From Clostridium aminobutyricum (GTDB lineage: Bacteria > Bacillota > Clostridia > Peptostreptococcales > Anaerovoracaceae), in assembly GCF_017255415.1 (NCBI RefSeq), contig NZ_JAFJZZ010000001.1:992001-1056000 (forward strand): a stretch of DNA of 64,000 bases, in the 5' to 3' direction. The first letter of the stretch is position 1. Each line of letters opens with the position of its first letter. Below, in pieces: positions 9,160 to 18,643 of the stretch. Made by a program: the position numbers and the translations under genes. The notes beneath the pieces were generated by a model, which had not been told where the DNA came from, made no database searches, and worked only from the letters and a program-made list of their open reading frames with translations.

Positions 9160-10119
9160 CTATACCTCTTTTCTGTTAAAAATTACTGTAAAAGTGGAGC
9201 CTTCTCCCAACTTACTTTTTACTTTAACTTCTGCATTCAACAAATATGCTATATGTTTTACAATAGACAAGCCCAAACCGGTTCCCCCGGCTTTCTTGGT
9301 TCTTGATTTATCAACTCTGTAAAAACGTTCAAATAGCCTGCTGAAATGTTCTTCAGCTATGCCGATCCCTTTATCGGTTACGTCAATAATAATCTTCCCC
9401 CCTTCTTGTCTAGATGAGATGAAAACGCTGCTGTTTTCGTTGGAATATTTAATCGCATTTTCAATCAAATTAACCATCATTTGAGTGAATCGATCCACAT
9501 TCCCTTCAATATAACATTTATCTACTAAAGATGTTTGTATGATGATATTCTTACCGCTTGCAATGGGTTCTATAGCAGTAATCATCTTTAACAAGCATTC
9601 TTTGGTATCAATTATTCCAATATTTGGGGTAATTTTTTTATTTTCAATTTCAGAAAGTACTAAAAGATCTTCAATAAGACGTTCTAATCGAGAGGTTTCA
9701 ATCGCAATAATGTCGATAAACTTATTGCGTATTTCAGGATTTTCCGCTGCACCGTCCTGCAAGGTTTCTATGAACCCGGAAATGGATGTAAGAGGTGTTT
9801 TTAATTCATGTGTAACATTGGCTACAAATTCACTCCGAATTTGTTCGACACGTTTGCTTTCTTCGGTCATTTTAGCAAGTTTTTCATGCATATCATGCAC
9901 CGGCTTCATAATTTGATTGTACATGGCAAACGAAAAGATACAAGATACGGCAACACAAGTGATAATGGCGATATAAAAAGCTCTATTCTTCAATAAAAAC
10001 AAGAATGCGCTGTCCATATCATTTGTTCCTGCTGTAATAAAATAAGATAACACTAACAGAACTAAAAGAAGATTAATGAAGGTGATTGCCGCAGAGGCCA
10101 AAAGGAATCTGTTTCTCAT
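9160..10119 (-). CDS. phoR: PhoR-like sensor histidine kinase, short form
   Basis: 319 residues: two membrane helices (about 7-27 and 47-67), H-box VTHELKTPLTS with His104, N-box (MMVNLIENAIKYS), and G boxes (DKGIGI, GGTGLGLSIVKH). The kinase core is of the PhoR/ResE type. It is much shorter than B. subtilis PhoR: only about 20 residues lie between the helices and there is no PAS domain, so ligand sensing outside the cell seems unlikely. Control by the adjacent Na/Pi transporter and its PhoU-like domain is an attractive inference. Overlaps phoB by four bases. Confidence 0.85.
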   Translation of the reverse strand: MRNRFLLASAAITFINLLLVLLVLSYFITAGTNDMDSAFLFLLKNRAFYIAIITCVAVSCIFSFAMYNQIMKPVHDMHEKLAKMTEESKRVEQIRSEFVANVTHELKTPLTSISGFIETLQDGAAENPEIRNKFIDIIAIETSRLERLIEDLLVLSEIENKKITPNIGIIDTKECLLKMITAIEPIASGKNIIIQTSLVDKCYIEGNVDRFTQMMVNLIENAIKYSNENSSVFISSRQEGGKIIIDVTDKGIGIAEEHFSRLFERFYRVDKSRTKKAGGTGLGLSIVKHIAYLLNAEVKVKSKLGEGSTFTVIFNRKEV

Positions 10120-10802
10120 TGCATTTTATACCCTTTCCCTCGAATGGTCTGTATATATTTTTCTTCATTATCATCTTGGCCTAATTTTTTTCTTAAATAT
10201 CGGATATGAACATCAACCGTTCTGCTTTCCCCTACAAAATCAATACCCCACACTTTATCTAAAATCTGATCTCTGGAAAAAACATGGCCTCTGTTTTCCG
10301 TCAGCAAGCAAAGCAGTTCAAATTCCTTTAGCGTAAGCATCACTATATTTCCTGCCACTTTCACTTCATGCCGATCCGTATTGATTTCAATATCACCGAT
10401 TCGAATGATATAATCGTTCGTTTCTGCCGGATTGTTTTCTTCATATCTGCGCAGAACAGCTTTAATACGAGCCATCAGTTCACGCACACTAAAGGGTTTG
10501 GTAATATAATCATCTGCACCGAATTCAAGTCCAAGAACTTTATCTACTTCATCATTTTTAGCGGTAAGCATGATGATTGGTGTTTTATTTCCTTCTTCTC
10601 GCAATTCTCGACAAATATCATACCCATTTTTACCCGGAAGCATGATGTCCAATAAAATTAGATCCGGTTTTTCTCGATGAACAAGCGTGATGCCCATAAC
10701 CCCATCTTCTGCACTAATATACTCATACCCGTTATTTTTTAGGTTATATGCCACCAATTCAATAATATTTGGTTCATCTTCTATAATTAATATTTTTTTC
10801 AT
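10116..10802 (-). CDS. phoB: PhoB/PhoP-family response regulator
   Basis: 228 residues. Receiver domain with acidic pocket Glu8-Asp9, phospho-acceptor Asp52 (LILLDIMLPG), the conserved Thr (IMLTAK) and Lys (DYITKPF), followed by an OmpR-type winged-helix DNA-binding domain ending in the RGKGYKM motif. This is the OmpR/PhoB class. It pairs with the PhoR-like kinase downstream (four-base overlap) and follows the Na/Pi symporter gene, so a phosphate-starvation role is likely though not proven by sequence alone. Confidence 0.88.
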   Translation of the reverse strand: MKKILIIEDEPNIIELVAYNLKNNGYEYISAEDGVMGITLVHREKPDLILLDIMLPGKNGYDICRELREEGNKTPIIMLTAKNDEVDKVLGLEFGADDYITKPFSVRELMARIKAVLRRYEENNPAETNDYIIRIGDIEINTDRHEVKVAGNIVMLTLKEFELLCLLTENRGHVFSRDQILDKVWGIDFVGESRTVDVHIRYLRKKLGQDDNEEKYIQTIRGKGYKMQ

Positions 10803-10932
10803 AATACCTTTCGCCTTAATTGAATGCTTTTTCTTCTTATTGTATAAAAGCTACTATATTTACAAGTCCCATTGATAAAAGTATATCAGCTTTCTTTAAC
10901 AGTTGTCTATCAATTTTTAATGCCATACCATC

Positions 10933-12627
10933 TTAAAGCTCTTTACTTTGCAGGTTACTCTCTTTGAAATTTACATCGTTTAATACAGCCTCTGCTACAT
11001 TTTGGCAGCAATCCCCTATCTTTTCAATATTATGAATAATATCTGTATACATGACTGTAAACTCCGGTGAACATACTTTTTCATAGAGTCTCTTGATGTG
11101 TTCTTTCTTTAATCTCTCTTCCATCCTGTTCATCTGCTCTTCCTGAATCAAAACGTCTTTCGCAAGAAGAATATCCCCATTTTCAAGGGCTTTAATGGAG
11201 TCTCTTACCATACGGGCCACATGATCAAAACACTCATAAATTTCTGCACAAGCAGAGTCTGAAAACTCATAGCCATATTTAATCTTTTCATTGGAAAATT
11301 CGGCTATATTGTTGCAATGATCACCGATATGTTCAATATCCGACGCAGTATGTATCAATCCCGATACCATGGCTCCCTGGTGCTCAGTTAACGTGTCCGT
11401 TGCAAAAATGGTTGCCAGATATTTGACTGTTTCATCTTGTAGCTTATTGACAATATTTTCTGTCTCGAATACTGCATGTACTGCTTCTTTGTCATTACCC
11501 AGAAAAGCTTTTTTAGCATTTGTCAGCATTTGTGATGTTAGATTGGCAATTCTTGAAAGCTCTTTTGTGGCCATGTGAATGGCAAAAACCGGCTGCTCAA
11601 TAATATTATAATCCAAGTACAGCGGCTCTGAAATATGTCTTTCACAATCATTACCCGGAATAAGTTTGATGACTGCTTTTACCAATAACCATAGAAACGG
11701 CAGAAAGATTAAGGTATTTATAATATTAAAGCACATATGTGCATTCGCAATTTCTCTTGACAGAATATCGACTTCTGCGCCATCCGGCGAAATAGCTTGG
11801 ATCAGTTTCATGAATTCCGGTATAAAAAACAGAAATAAGACGGTCCCAACAGCATTAAAAATAAAATGTGCCGCGGCAGTCCTTTTTGCATTAACAGAAG
11901 CCTTCTTAGAAGCGAGTGCAGCCGAAATGGTTGTTCCTATATTGGCTCCCAATAAAAGAGGAATCGCTCCGGCCAGTCCGATTACGCTGGTAACCCCATC
12001 CGGTCCTGCCTGAGAAGCTAAATTTTGAAGAACAGCAATCGTTGCAGAACTACTCTGCAAGACCGCAGCAAATAAAGTACCTATTAAAACACCAAGGACA
12101 GGAATCTGATTGATATGAGCCAATAATTCTGCCGTCTGAACAGACGCCGCGATGGATTCCATAGCCTCACTCATTGTATTCATGCCCACAAACAACAAGC
12201 CAAATCCAAATATAGCTTGCCCGAAGTTCATAACCGCTTCTTTCTTTAGAAAGTAATATAAAATAAACCCTGCCAGAACAAGCACCCATGCATAATTCCC
12301 CAGCTTAAAAGCTACAATCTGGGCTGTTATGGTTGTACCGATATTGGCTCCCAAAACAACACTGATCGCCTGAGGTAAATTCATAAGACCGGCACCGACA
12401 AAGCCGATAACCATAATCGTAGTTGCGCTGCTGCTTTGTAAAACGGCAGTTGTCAGCGTACCCATGAGAACGCCTAGAAGAGGATTTTGCGTCAACAGAG
12501 CCAGCAGTTTTTTCATTTTTTCACCTGCTGTCTTTTGCAGTCCATCACTCATCAAATTCATTCCGTATATAAATATCGCCAAACCTCCAAGCGATATGAT
12601 GATGTCTTTTAGAATATTAAATTCCAT
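10933..12627 (-). CDS. Na+/phosphate symporter with PhoU-like domain
   Basis: About 564 residues. Two inverted halves each contain the QSSSAT signature of the NptA/YjbB/NaPi-II family (TAVLQSSSATT and AAVLQSSSATI), giving a phosphate-transporting membrane domain to about residue 325. The C-terminal 210 residues are helical and PhoU-like, a fusion common in Firmicutes. The start at 12627 (MEFNILKDI) has AGAGGAT eight bases upstream and is preferred over an in-frame start at 12654, which lacks one. The gene precedes phoBR on the same strand with a 130-base gap, linking uptake with the two-component system. Confidence 0.88.
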   Translation of the reverse strand: MEFNILKDIIISLGGLAIFIYGMNLMSDGLQKTAGEKMKKLLALLTQNPLLGVLMGTLTTAVLQSSSATTIMVIGFVGAGLMNLPQAISVVLGANIGTTITAQIVAFKLGNYAWVLVLAGFILYYFLKKEAVMNFGQAIFGFGLLFVGMNTMSEAMESIAASVQTAELLAHINQIPVLGVLIGTLFAAVLQSSSATIAVLQNLASQAGPDGVTSVIGLAGAIPLLLGANIGTTISAALASKKASVNAKRTAAAHFIFNAVGTVLFLFFIPEFMKLIQAISPDGAEVDILSREIANAHMCFNIINTLIFLPFLWLLVKAVIKLIPGNDCERHISEPLYLDYNIIEQPVFAIHMATKELSRIANLTSQMLTNAKKAFLGNDKEAVHAVFETENIVNKLQDETVKYLATIFATDTLTEHQGAMVSGLIHTASDIEHIGDHCNNIAEFSNEKIKYGYEFSDSACAEIYECFDHVARMVRDSIKALENGDILLAKDVLIQEEQMNRMEERLKKEHIKRLYEKVCSPEFTVMYTDIIHNIEKIGDCCQNVAEAVLNDVNFKESNLQSKEL

Positions 12628-12714
12628 CTTAATTATCCTCTTAGCAAAACGCAAATTACTTTTACTTATATTTTACAAGCATTTCGGTTTTGTTGAAAGA
12701 GAACAAATGTTAAG

Positions 12715-13779
12715 CTATTGTAAAATTAATGTTAACTTCGCGTATAATTCTTTAATCCCTACTCCAAAATCTTTGTCTATATTAATCGTTTTATATATAA
12801 AATTTCCTTCTCGAATGCTTTTTAAACTTACCGAATCAGCATCAATAAACAAATCTGCATGCTCCTCATTTTCTATTCCTTCACAAAAATTAACCACTGA
12901 CACTACCTTCTCGACCAGAATGCTCCCTAAGCAAAACTCCAAATAATTTCTGAACTTATGCTGTTTACTTTCCTCCCCATACCGTTCTACTACAATGATC
13001 TGGTCGCTGACTGATAGAATCCACAAACTTTCATCCGTTAACGAACCATCACTATCAACTAGAATAAAATCATATAAACCACACTCTAAAAGTTGTTTAA
13101 AAAACGCAGATAACTCCTCATTATTTAATGCTTTTAATTCGTTTCTGCCTTTTGAAGGAGCAAACGTTTCTACCCCATATTCATCCTTTATCGTGAAACT
13201 ACTGATAGAAGAACCTATATTCTTACCGCTGTTTATATAGTAAAGATAATCGGAAATGGTTTTATATCTATCCTCGCATCTAAAATAAAGAGGCGTAGAT
13301 TCGATCTCCTCATAATTGATGTATAATATCTTTTTATCGTGAAAGCGCTTTAATTCCTGTGCAAGTCCCAAGGATACCGACGTCTTCCCGCTTCCTCCAC
13401 AAGAACCATGAAAGGTTAAAATTTTAGTGTTTTCTTTCGGCAAATGCATTTCTTTTCTTCCGGTTATCATTCCATAGAAGAATAGTATTTGAGACTCAAA
13501 ATAGTTTGTATTTTCATATTTATATAAATAGAGCTGTTGCTCTTCAGCAATAGGAGTTGTCACTCTTTTTTCCACAAGCTGAATAAATGGTTTTGGAGCA
13601 GCTTGATGCTCCCCATCCAGCAACAGCACATCATATTTTTTGAAATTTGTATCCTGGTGAAATGAAAGTGTATCTACTACCGTAAATAAGAAACGATTAT
13701 TTTTTGCCGACATGCATTTGGCAAAGGTGTAAGCATAATCTAAATCCTTAGAAACCAACATAATTGTAATTATTTCCAT
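12715..13779 (-). CDS. TadZ/CpaE-like ParA-family ATPase
   Basis: 354 residues. The first 110 resemble a degenerate receiver domain (KKYDVLLLDGEHQ); from about 118 a ParA/MinD-type ATPase follows with P-loop GSCGGSGKT at 125-133 and an Asp-bearing strand (FILVDSDGS). That domain order matches TadZ/CpaE, which place the Tad pilus machinery at its site in the cell. The signature Lys of ParA-type deviant Walker motifs (KGGxGKT) is Cys here, a change reported for some TadZ-like proteins. It lies 6 kb from the Tad genes, beyond the phosphate block. Good ribosome binding site TAGGAG before the ATG. Confidence 0.7.
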   Translation of the reverse strand: MEIITIMLVSKDLDYAYTFAKCMSAKNNRFLFTVVDTLSFHQDTNFKKYDVLLLDGEHQAAPKPFIQLVEKRVTTPIAEEQQLYLYKYENTNYFESQILFFYGMITGRKEMHLPKENTKILTFHGSCGGSGKTSVSLGLAQELKRFHDKKILYINYEEIESTPLYFRCEDRYKTISDYLYYINSGKNIGSSISSFTIKDEYGVETFAPSKGRNELKALNNEELSAFFKQLLECGLYDFILVDSDGSLTDESLWILSVSDQIIVVERYGEESKQHKFRNYLEFCLGSILVEKVVSVVNFCEGIENEEHADLFIDADSVSLKSIREGNFIYKTINIDKDFGVGIKELYAKLTLILQ

Positions 13780-13839
13780 TATTAACTCCTATACCTATTT
13801 TTATTTTTATCGTATAATATATGGAAATAATTGTCAATT

Positions 13840-14562
13840 TTATTTTTTATTTCTTTCGTTAATCATCTCATACAATTTGGCCAACGATTTATTTAAACCT
13901 CCGATTTCATGCATCAACCCTGCTTTTACAGCGTCTTTGCTGAAAAGAACGGTTCCGACATCATTCGACATGTTATCGGTGCAGTTCATTAATCGTAAAA
14001 TATTATCTCGATCCGCATTGGAAGTCCGAATAATGAAATCGATGATTCTGTCCTGCATCCTTCTAAAATATTCATAGGTAGGCTCTGCGCCGATAATCAT
14101 ACCGGTCATTCGAATCGGATGAAGGATCATCGTAGCGCTCTCCGCAATAAAAGAATAATTTGCGGCTGTGGCTAACGGAATTCCTATGCTGTGTCCTCCT
14201 CCCAGAACCAGAGAAACGGTAGGCTTTGACAAAGTCGCAATTAACTCTGCTATGGCCAAACCTGCCTCTACATCCCCTCCAACCGTATTTAAAATAATTA
14301 ACAGGCCTTTTATATCATCATTTTGTTCCACGGAAGTCAATTGAGGGATAATATGTTCATACTTCGTTGTCTTCTCGTTAGGTGAACCAAAAGTATGCCC
14401 TTCAATGATTCCTATAATCGGCAAACATAAAATATCACTCTTAAATTCTCCGACCGAATTAACGACTCCTAATTCTTTGATATTTTCATTTGTATCTCCA
14501 TTTGTGTCCGCATTTTCAATCGGCTCATCCTGCTCAACGTTATTATTTTGAAAATTACTCAT
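13840..14562 (-). CDS. tepA: ClpP-class serine protease TepA/YmfB family
   Basis: 240 residues with a Clp-protease fold: LNTVGGDVEAG (oxyanion region), nucleophile Ser125 in GGGHSIG and His148 in TMILHPIR. This matches the TepA family, cytoplasmic ClpP-like peptidases that in Bacillus have been linked to protein translocation and to degradation of small acid-soluble spore proteins. The N-terminal 40 residues are polar and Asn-rich and look disordered. Divergent from ylmC on the other strand; AGGAGTGTAAT precedes its ATG. Confidence 0.85.
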   Translation of the reverse strand: MSNFQNNNVEQDEPIENADTNGDTNENIKELGVVNSVGEFKSDILCLPIIGIIEGHTFGSPNEKTTKYEHIIPQLTSVEQNDDIKGLLIILNTVGGDVEAGLAIAELIATLSKPTVSLVLGGGHSIGIPLATAANYSFIAESATMILHPIRMTGMIIGAEPTYEYFRRMQDRIIDFIIRTSNADRDNILRLMNCTDNMSNDVGTVLFSKDAVKAGLMHEIGGLNKSLAKLYEMINERNKK

Positions 14563-14616
14563 ATTACACTCCTTACATAAATATTATTAGTATTATTTAC
14601 TGTTTGGAGGTTCATT

Positions 14617-14856
14617 ATGCTATTAAGTGAAATTGGTGACAAGGAAATCGTTGACTTGCGAAATGGCAGTAGACATGGTCAGCTTTGGGATGCAGAAATG
14701 TTATTTGAAAAAGAGACCGGACAAATCAAATCAATTCTTGTTCCGAACGTACAAACCAAAATGGGATTTCTTTCAAATCATGACTATATGCATCTGCCAT
14801 GGAATTCAATTGTTAAAATCGGAGAAGATATTATCATCTTTGAATCTGCCATGTAA
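14617..14856 (+). CDS. YlmC/YmxH family PRC-barrel protein
   Basis: 79 residues in the single-domain YlmC/YmxH format (GDKEIVDLRNGSRHGQLWDAE; late hydrophobic IVKIGEDIIIF). Members are small PRC-barrel proteins of spore-forming Firmicutes with weak links to sporulation; the biochemical role is unknown. GGAGG stands eight bases before the ATG. It is one of only three plus-strand genes in the window, transcribed away from tepA. Confidence 0.8.
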   Translation: MLLSEIGDKEIVDLRNGSRHGQLWDAEMLFEKETGQIKSILVPNVQTKMGFLSNHDYMHLPWNSIVKIGEDIIIFESAM

Positions 14857-14867
14857 TGTAATAACTT

Positions 14868-14918
14868 TGGACAAAAAAGAAATAATGGTCAGTTTTAATT
14901 GTTAAACCGACCATTATT
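14868..14918 (-). terminator. Rho-independent terminator of the hyd operon
   Basis: A 10-bp perfect stem (AATAATGGTC with GACCATTATT, 14881-14890 and 14909-14918), extended inside the loop by GTTT/AAAC, is followed on the minus strand by TTTCTTTTTTG. It lies about 100 bases after the hydA stop codon and also just after ylmC on the other strand, where the U-run is missing. Confidence 0.75.
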
Positions 14919-15020
14919 CCTGTAAGTCATTATGTTATGTGTGAATGTATAGAATGCATTCTATTTTGATTTTTGAATGCATAATCTATCTCGCATTACA
15001 GGCGATGCACATTAGACTGC

Positions 15021-16724
15021 TTATTTGTAATGAAGCAATTCATGTGCTTTGTGTCCGCTTAATATCGTATGATAAAGATTATCCGTAACCGGATTATCTA
15101 TGGTTATTTTTACATTGGACATTCTATCGGTTTCGTAAATACCTTCTGACCGTTCCTTTTTTGCTCTGCCCGGTACAAACGGCTGACCTGCTCCGGCGAT
15201 ACAACCGCCTCTGCATGCCATTACTTCAACAAAATCATACTTCGCCTCGCCTGATTTTATTTTTTCGATTAAGGCTTCCGCACTTGCCAATCCGCTTACA
15301 ATCGCAATATTTATTTGCCTATCGTTTAAAGGTATCGTTACCTCTTTGAGGTCATCAAAACCGCGAACGCCGGTAAAGGCAATTTCTCTGAGTTGCTGTT
15401 TGGCGTTTGGTCCTAAAATATATCGAATAACGGCCTCGGTCACTCCACCGGTCGCACCGAAAATGACGCCGGCTCCGCTGGCGATACCAAATGGCATATC
15501 CACGGCTTCGGGAAGCACTTCGTCAAAACGGATTCCGGATTCTTTTATCATTTTAGCCAGTTCAATAGTAGTAATGGAATAATCTATAGTAGGTTCTCCG
15601 TCCGATGTAAATTCTTCTCTGGCAATTTCAGCCTTCTTTGCCGTACATGGCATAATCGCTACCATCTTTGTTTTCTTAGCCTTTTTCCCTGTTCCCTTTA
15701 CTTTGGCATTCTCTTTTAAAACAGCTCCAAACATTTCCATTGGAGATTTACAGCTGGAAACATGCTCCATTAAATCCGGATGATTGATCTCCGCATAGCT
15801 AAACCATGCCGGACAGCAGGAAGTAAATAAAGGCATATCCTGCTCTGTCTTCAACCGATTCAGCAGTTCATTTGCTTCTTCTATAATGGTAAGGTCTGCA
15901 CCTGTTGCAGTATCATAAACTTCATCAAAGCCCATTCTTTTCAGTACAGCGACAATCTTACCCATCACGTTGGTACCTTTCGGAAAACCGAATTCATCCC
16001 CCAACGCCACTCGAACGGCCGGTGCGATCTGAGCCACCATAATCACATCATCGTTATATAAGTCTTCCCAAACACCCTTTGTATCATCTTTAATCGTAAT
16101 AGCGGCAGTCGGACAGATCGCTGCACATTGTCCGCAGCTCACACAGTTGGTCTCTGATAAAGGGGCGCTAAATGCCGTTTCAATAGCAACTTTTGAACCT
16201 CTATGAGCAAAGTCAATAGCTCCTACCCGCTGAATTTCAGAGCACATTCGAACACAGTCACCGCAAAGAATACATTTGTTTCTATCTTTAATAATGGCTT
16301 TTGAGGAATCATCTATCGGTAAGATTGGGGTATAGCGTTCATACCGTACTTCTCTCACTCCATAACGCTTCGCCATTTCTTGCAATTTACAATTATAATT
16401 TTTATCACAGGTCGTACAATCCCTGCAATGATCGGCCAACATCAGCTCCAAAATATTCTTACGGTATTTTTGCAATCTTGGCGTATTCGTTTTGATTTCC
16501 ATTCCGGATCTCGGTGGAGTAGAGCAGGAAGCCGTAATGCTTCCGTTTTTATCCTCCACTACACACATTCGACAGGCTCCGTAGGTTGATAAAAAAGAGT
16601 AATAGCAAAACGTAGGCAAATCAATTCCCACTTTTCGGATTAAATCCAATATATTTTTTTCACCCTCAATAGCAACCGGAATCCCATCAATCGTCATAAA
16701 TTTTTTTGTGTTCATACTGTTCAT
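15021..16724 (-). CDS. hydA: [FeFe] hydrogenase catalytic subunit, HydA
   Basis: 567 residues. N-terminal [2Fe-2S] domain (Cys40, 51, 54, 67), His-ligated cluster (His99, Cys103, 106, 112), two [4Fe-4S] ferredoxin motifs (Cys151-161 and Cys194-204), then the H-cluster domain with TSCCPAWF (about 302-308), MPCTAKK (Cys360) and ACRGGC (Cys504, Cys508). This is the catalytic subunit of multimeric, NAD- and ferredoxin-linked (electron-bifurcating type) hydrogenases. It ends soon after the H-cluster, without the extra C-terminal [2Fe-2S] domain seen in Thermotoga. It follows hydB by two bases. Maturases HydEFG are not in the window. Confidence 0.93.
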   Translation of the reverse strand: MNSMNTKKFMTIDGIPVAIEGEKNILDLIRKVGIDLPTFCYYSFLSTYGACRMCVVEDKNGSITASCSTPPRSGMEIKTNTPRLQKYRKNILELMLADHCRDCTTCDKNYNCKLQEMAKRYGVREVRYERYTPILPIDDSSKAIIKDRNKCILCGDCVRMCSEIQRVGAIDFAHRGSKVAIETAFSAPLSETNCVSCGQCAAICPTAAITIKDDTKGVWEDLYNDDVIMVAQIAPAVRVALGDEFGFPKGTNVMGKIVAVLKRMGFDEVYDTATGADLTIIEEANELLNRLKTEQDMPLFTSCCPAWFSYAEINHPDLMEHVSSCKSPMEMFGAVLKENAKVKGTGKKAKKTKMVAIMPCTAKKAEIAREEFTSDGEPTIDYSITTIELAKMIKESGIRFDEVLPEAVDMPFGIASGAGVIFGATGGVTEAVIRYILGPNAKQQLREIAFTGVRGFDDLKEVTIPLNDRQINIAIVSGLASAEALIEKIKSGEAKYDFVEVMACRGGCIAGAGQPFVPGRAKKERSEGIYETDRMSNVKITIDNPVTDNLYHTILSGHKAHELLHYK

Positions 16725-16726
16725 GG

Positions 16727-18643
16727 TTAATCCTCCTTAATTGCCTTGAAGTTACAGCTTTCAATACAAGCACCGCACTTGATGCACTTTTGCTGATCGA
16801 TGATAAACGGTTCTTTTATTTTGCCTTCAATCGCAGAAACCGGACAAACTCTGGCACACTTACTGCATCCTTTGCAGAGTTCTTTTTCAATATAGATCAT
16901 CTTGAGTGCTTGACATGTCTTCGTCGGACATTTTTTGTTTACAATATGTTCTATATATTCATCTTTGAAATACTTCAGGGTTGAGACCACCGGGCTGCAA
17001 GCCGTCTTTCCGAGTCCGCATAAAGCCGTGGAAGAAATCATATCCGATAATTCTTCCAATAAGTCTAAATCTGATAGTTCGCCCTTTCCGGCAACAATTC
17101 TCTCTAATATTTCAAGGACTCTTCTCGTACCTTCTCTGCAAGGTACACATTTCCCACAGGATTCGTTTTGAGTGAAGTTCATGAAGAATCGAGCTACTTC
17201 AACCATGCAAGTATCTTCATCCATTACTACAAGGCCGCCGGAGCCGATCATCGCTCCTACTTTTTTCAAACTGTCAAAATCAAGGGGTAAGTCCAAATGC
17301 TCACTGGTCAAACACCCGCCGGAAGGTCCGCCGATCTGAACCGCTTTAAATGCCTTGCCATCTCTTACACCGCCGCCGATATCAAAGATTACTTTGCTCA
17401 GAGTCGTTCCCATCGGTACTTCAATCAATCCCGTATTGGCGATATTTCCTGTTAACGCAAACGCTTTGGTTCCTGGGCTTTTTTCCGGTCCTATGGATTT
17501 ATACCATTCTGTACCTTTCGTAATAATCATCGGTACATTGGCAAAGGTTTCTACATTGTTCAATAAAGTCGGTTTGCCATACAATCCCTGCTCCACTGTT
17601 CTAGGCGGCTTTACCCTTGGCATACCTCTTTCCCCTTCAATGGAAGTCGTCAGCGCACTGCCTTCTCCGCAAACAAAAGCACCTGCACCCTTCACGATCT
17701 TTATTTTAAAATTAAAACCGCTTCCCAATATGTTATTTCCAAGCAGTCCCACTCGCTCCGCTTGCTCAATGGCAATCTTCAGCCGCTTTACGGCCAATGG
17801 ATATTCAGCTCTCACATAAATATAGCCTTCCTGCGCACCGGAAGCTACTCCGGCCATCATCATACCTTCCAACATTTTATGAGGATCTCCCTCCATGATG
17901 CTTCGGTCCATAAATGCTCCCGGATCGCCTTCATCTCCGTTGCAAACGACATATTTAATCAGTTCCTTCTGAACCTTCACCTGGGACCATTTTCTTCCTG
18001 CAGGAAAACCGCCGCCGCCTCTTCCTCTTAAATTGGAATCGTAGATCATTCGGATAATGTCCTCATCGACCAGTTCGAACAGACATTTCTCCAACGCACT
18101 GTAACCACCGTAAGCGATATACTCTTCTATGGATTCCGCATCAATCTGTCCGCAGTCTTTCAATACCACTCTGGTTTGATTTTTATAAAACGGAATTTCC
18201 TCCTGAATAGGATAACCTTTCCCTTCCTTTTTATAGATGAGTCTGTCGATAATTTCATCACTGACAATCGACTGTTCGACAATTTCTTCGCAGTCATCAA
18301 TCGAAACTTTTAAATACAAAAGGTTCGCAGGCTCTATCCTTAACAGCGGTCCCATTTCACAAAATCCATGACAACCACTGTATTTTAAACCCACATGACG
18401 CCCTTCTCCTTCAGTTTCATGCTCCAGCTCCACTTCACACGGGATGTCTCGCTCTTTCATGATCTGCTTTAACTTTTCATATATTAAAGTGGAGCCTCCG
18501 GCTACACAGCCTGTTCCTCCGCATACATAAATCTTTTTCTTCTGCTGGTCCAGTCGCTGCGCATATTCTTCTCTTTTATAAATTAATTCTTGTCTGGTCA
18601 ATATCTTTTCTGAATGAGTAACTGCCGTATTCTTATTTATCAT
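16727..18643 (-). CDS. hydB: NuoF-like diaphorase subunit of the hydrogenase, HydB
   Basis: 638 residues: an N-terminal thioredoxin-like [2Fe-2S] region (CGGTGC at 41-46), a NuoF core with FMN/NADH motifs (RGRGGGGFPAGRKW, CNGDEGDPGAFMDR), the [4Fe-4S] motif ESCGKCVPCREGT, and a C-terminal two-cluster ferredoxin domain (CKGCSKCARVCP, CIKCGACIESC). It carries electrons between NAD(H), ferredoxin and HydA in HydABC. The start is set by AAAGGAG five bases before the ATG. It overlaps hydC by 11 bases. Confidence 0.93.
   Translation of the reverse strand: MINKNTAVTHSEKILTRQELIYKREEYAQRLDQQKKKIYVCGGTGCVAGGSTLIYEKLKQIMKERDIPCEVELEHETEGEGRHVGLKYSGCHGFCEMGPLLRIEPANLLYLKVSIDDCEEIVEQSIVSDEIIDRLIYKKEGKGYPIQEEIPFYKNQTRVVLKDCGQIDAESIEEYIAYGGYSALEKCLFELVDEDIIRMIYDSNLRGRGGGGFPAGRKWSQVKVQKELIKYVVCNGDEGDPGAFMDRSIMEGDPHKMLEGMMMAGVASGAQEGYIYVRAEYPLAVKRLKIAIEQAERVGLLGNNILGSGFNFKIKIVKGAGAFVCGEGSALTTSIEGERGMPRVKPPRTVEQGLYGKPTLLNNVETFANVPMIITKGTEWYKSIGPEKSPGTKAFALTGNIANTGLIEVPMGTTLSKVIFDIGGGVRDGKAFKAVQIGGPSGGCLTSEHLDLPLDFDSLKKVGAMIGSGGLVVMDEDTCMVEVARFFMNFTQNESCGKCVPCREGTRRVLEILERIVAGKGELSDLDLLEELSDMISSTALCGLGKTACSPVVSTLKYFKDEYIEHIVNKKCPTKTCQALKMIYIEKELCKGCSKCARVCPVSAIEGKIKEPFIIDQQKCIKCGACIESCNFKAIKED

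Noticed and set aside
10803-10932. PhoB-box-like TTTACA/TTGTAA fragments before phoB
   Set aside because: The repeats are too irregular in spacing for a direct-repeat Pho box in this AT-rich gap.
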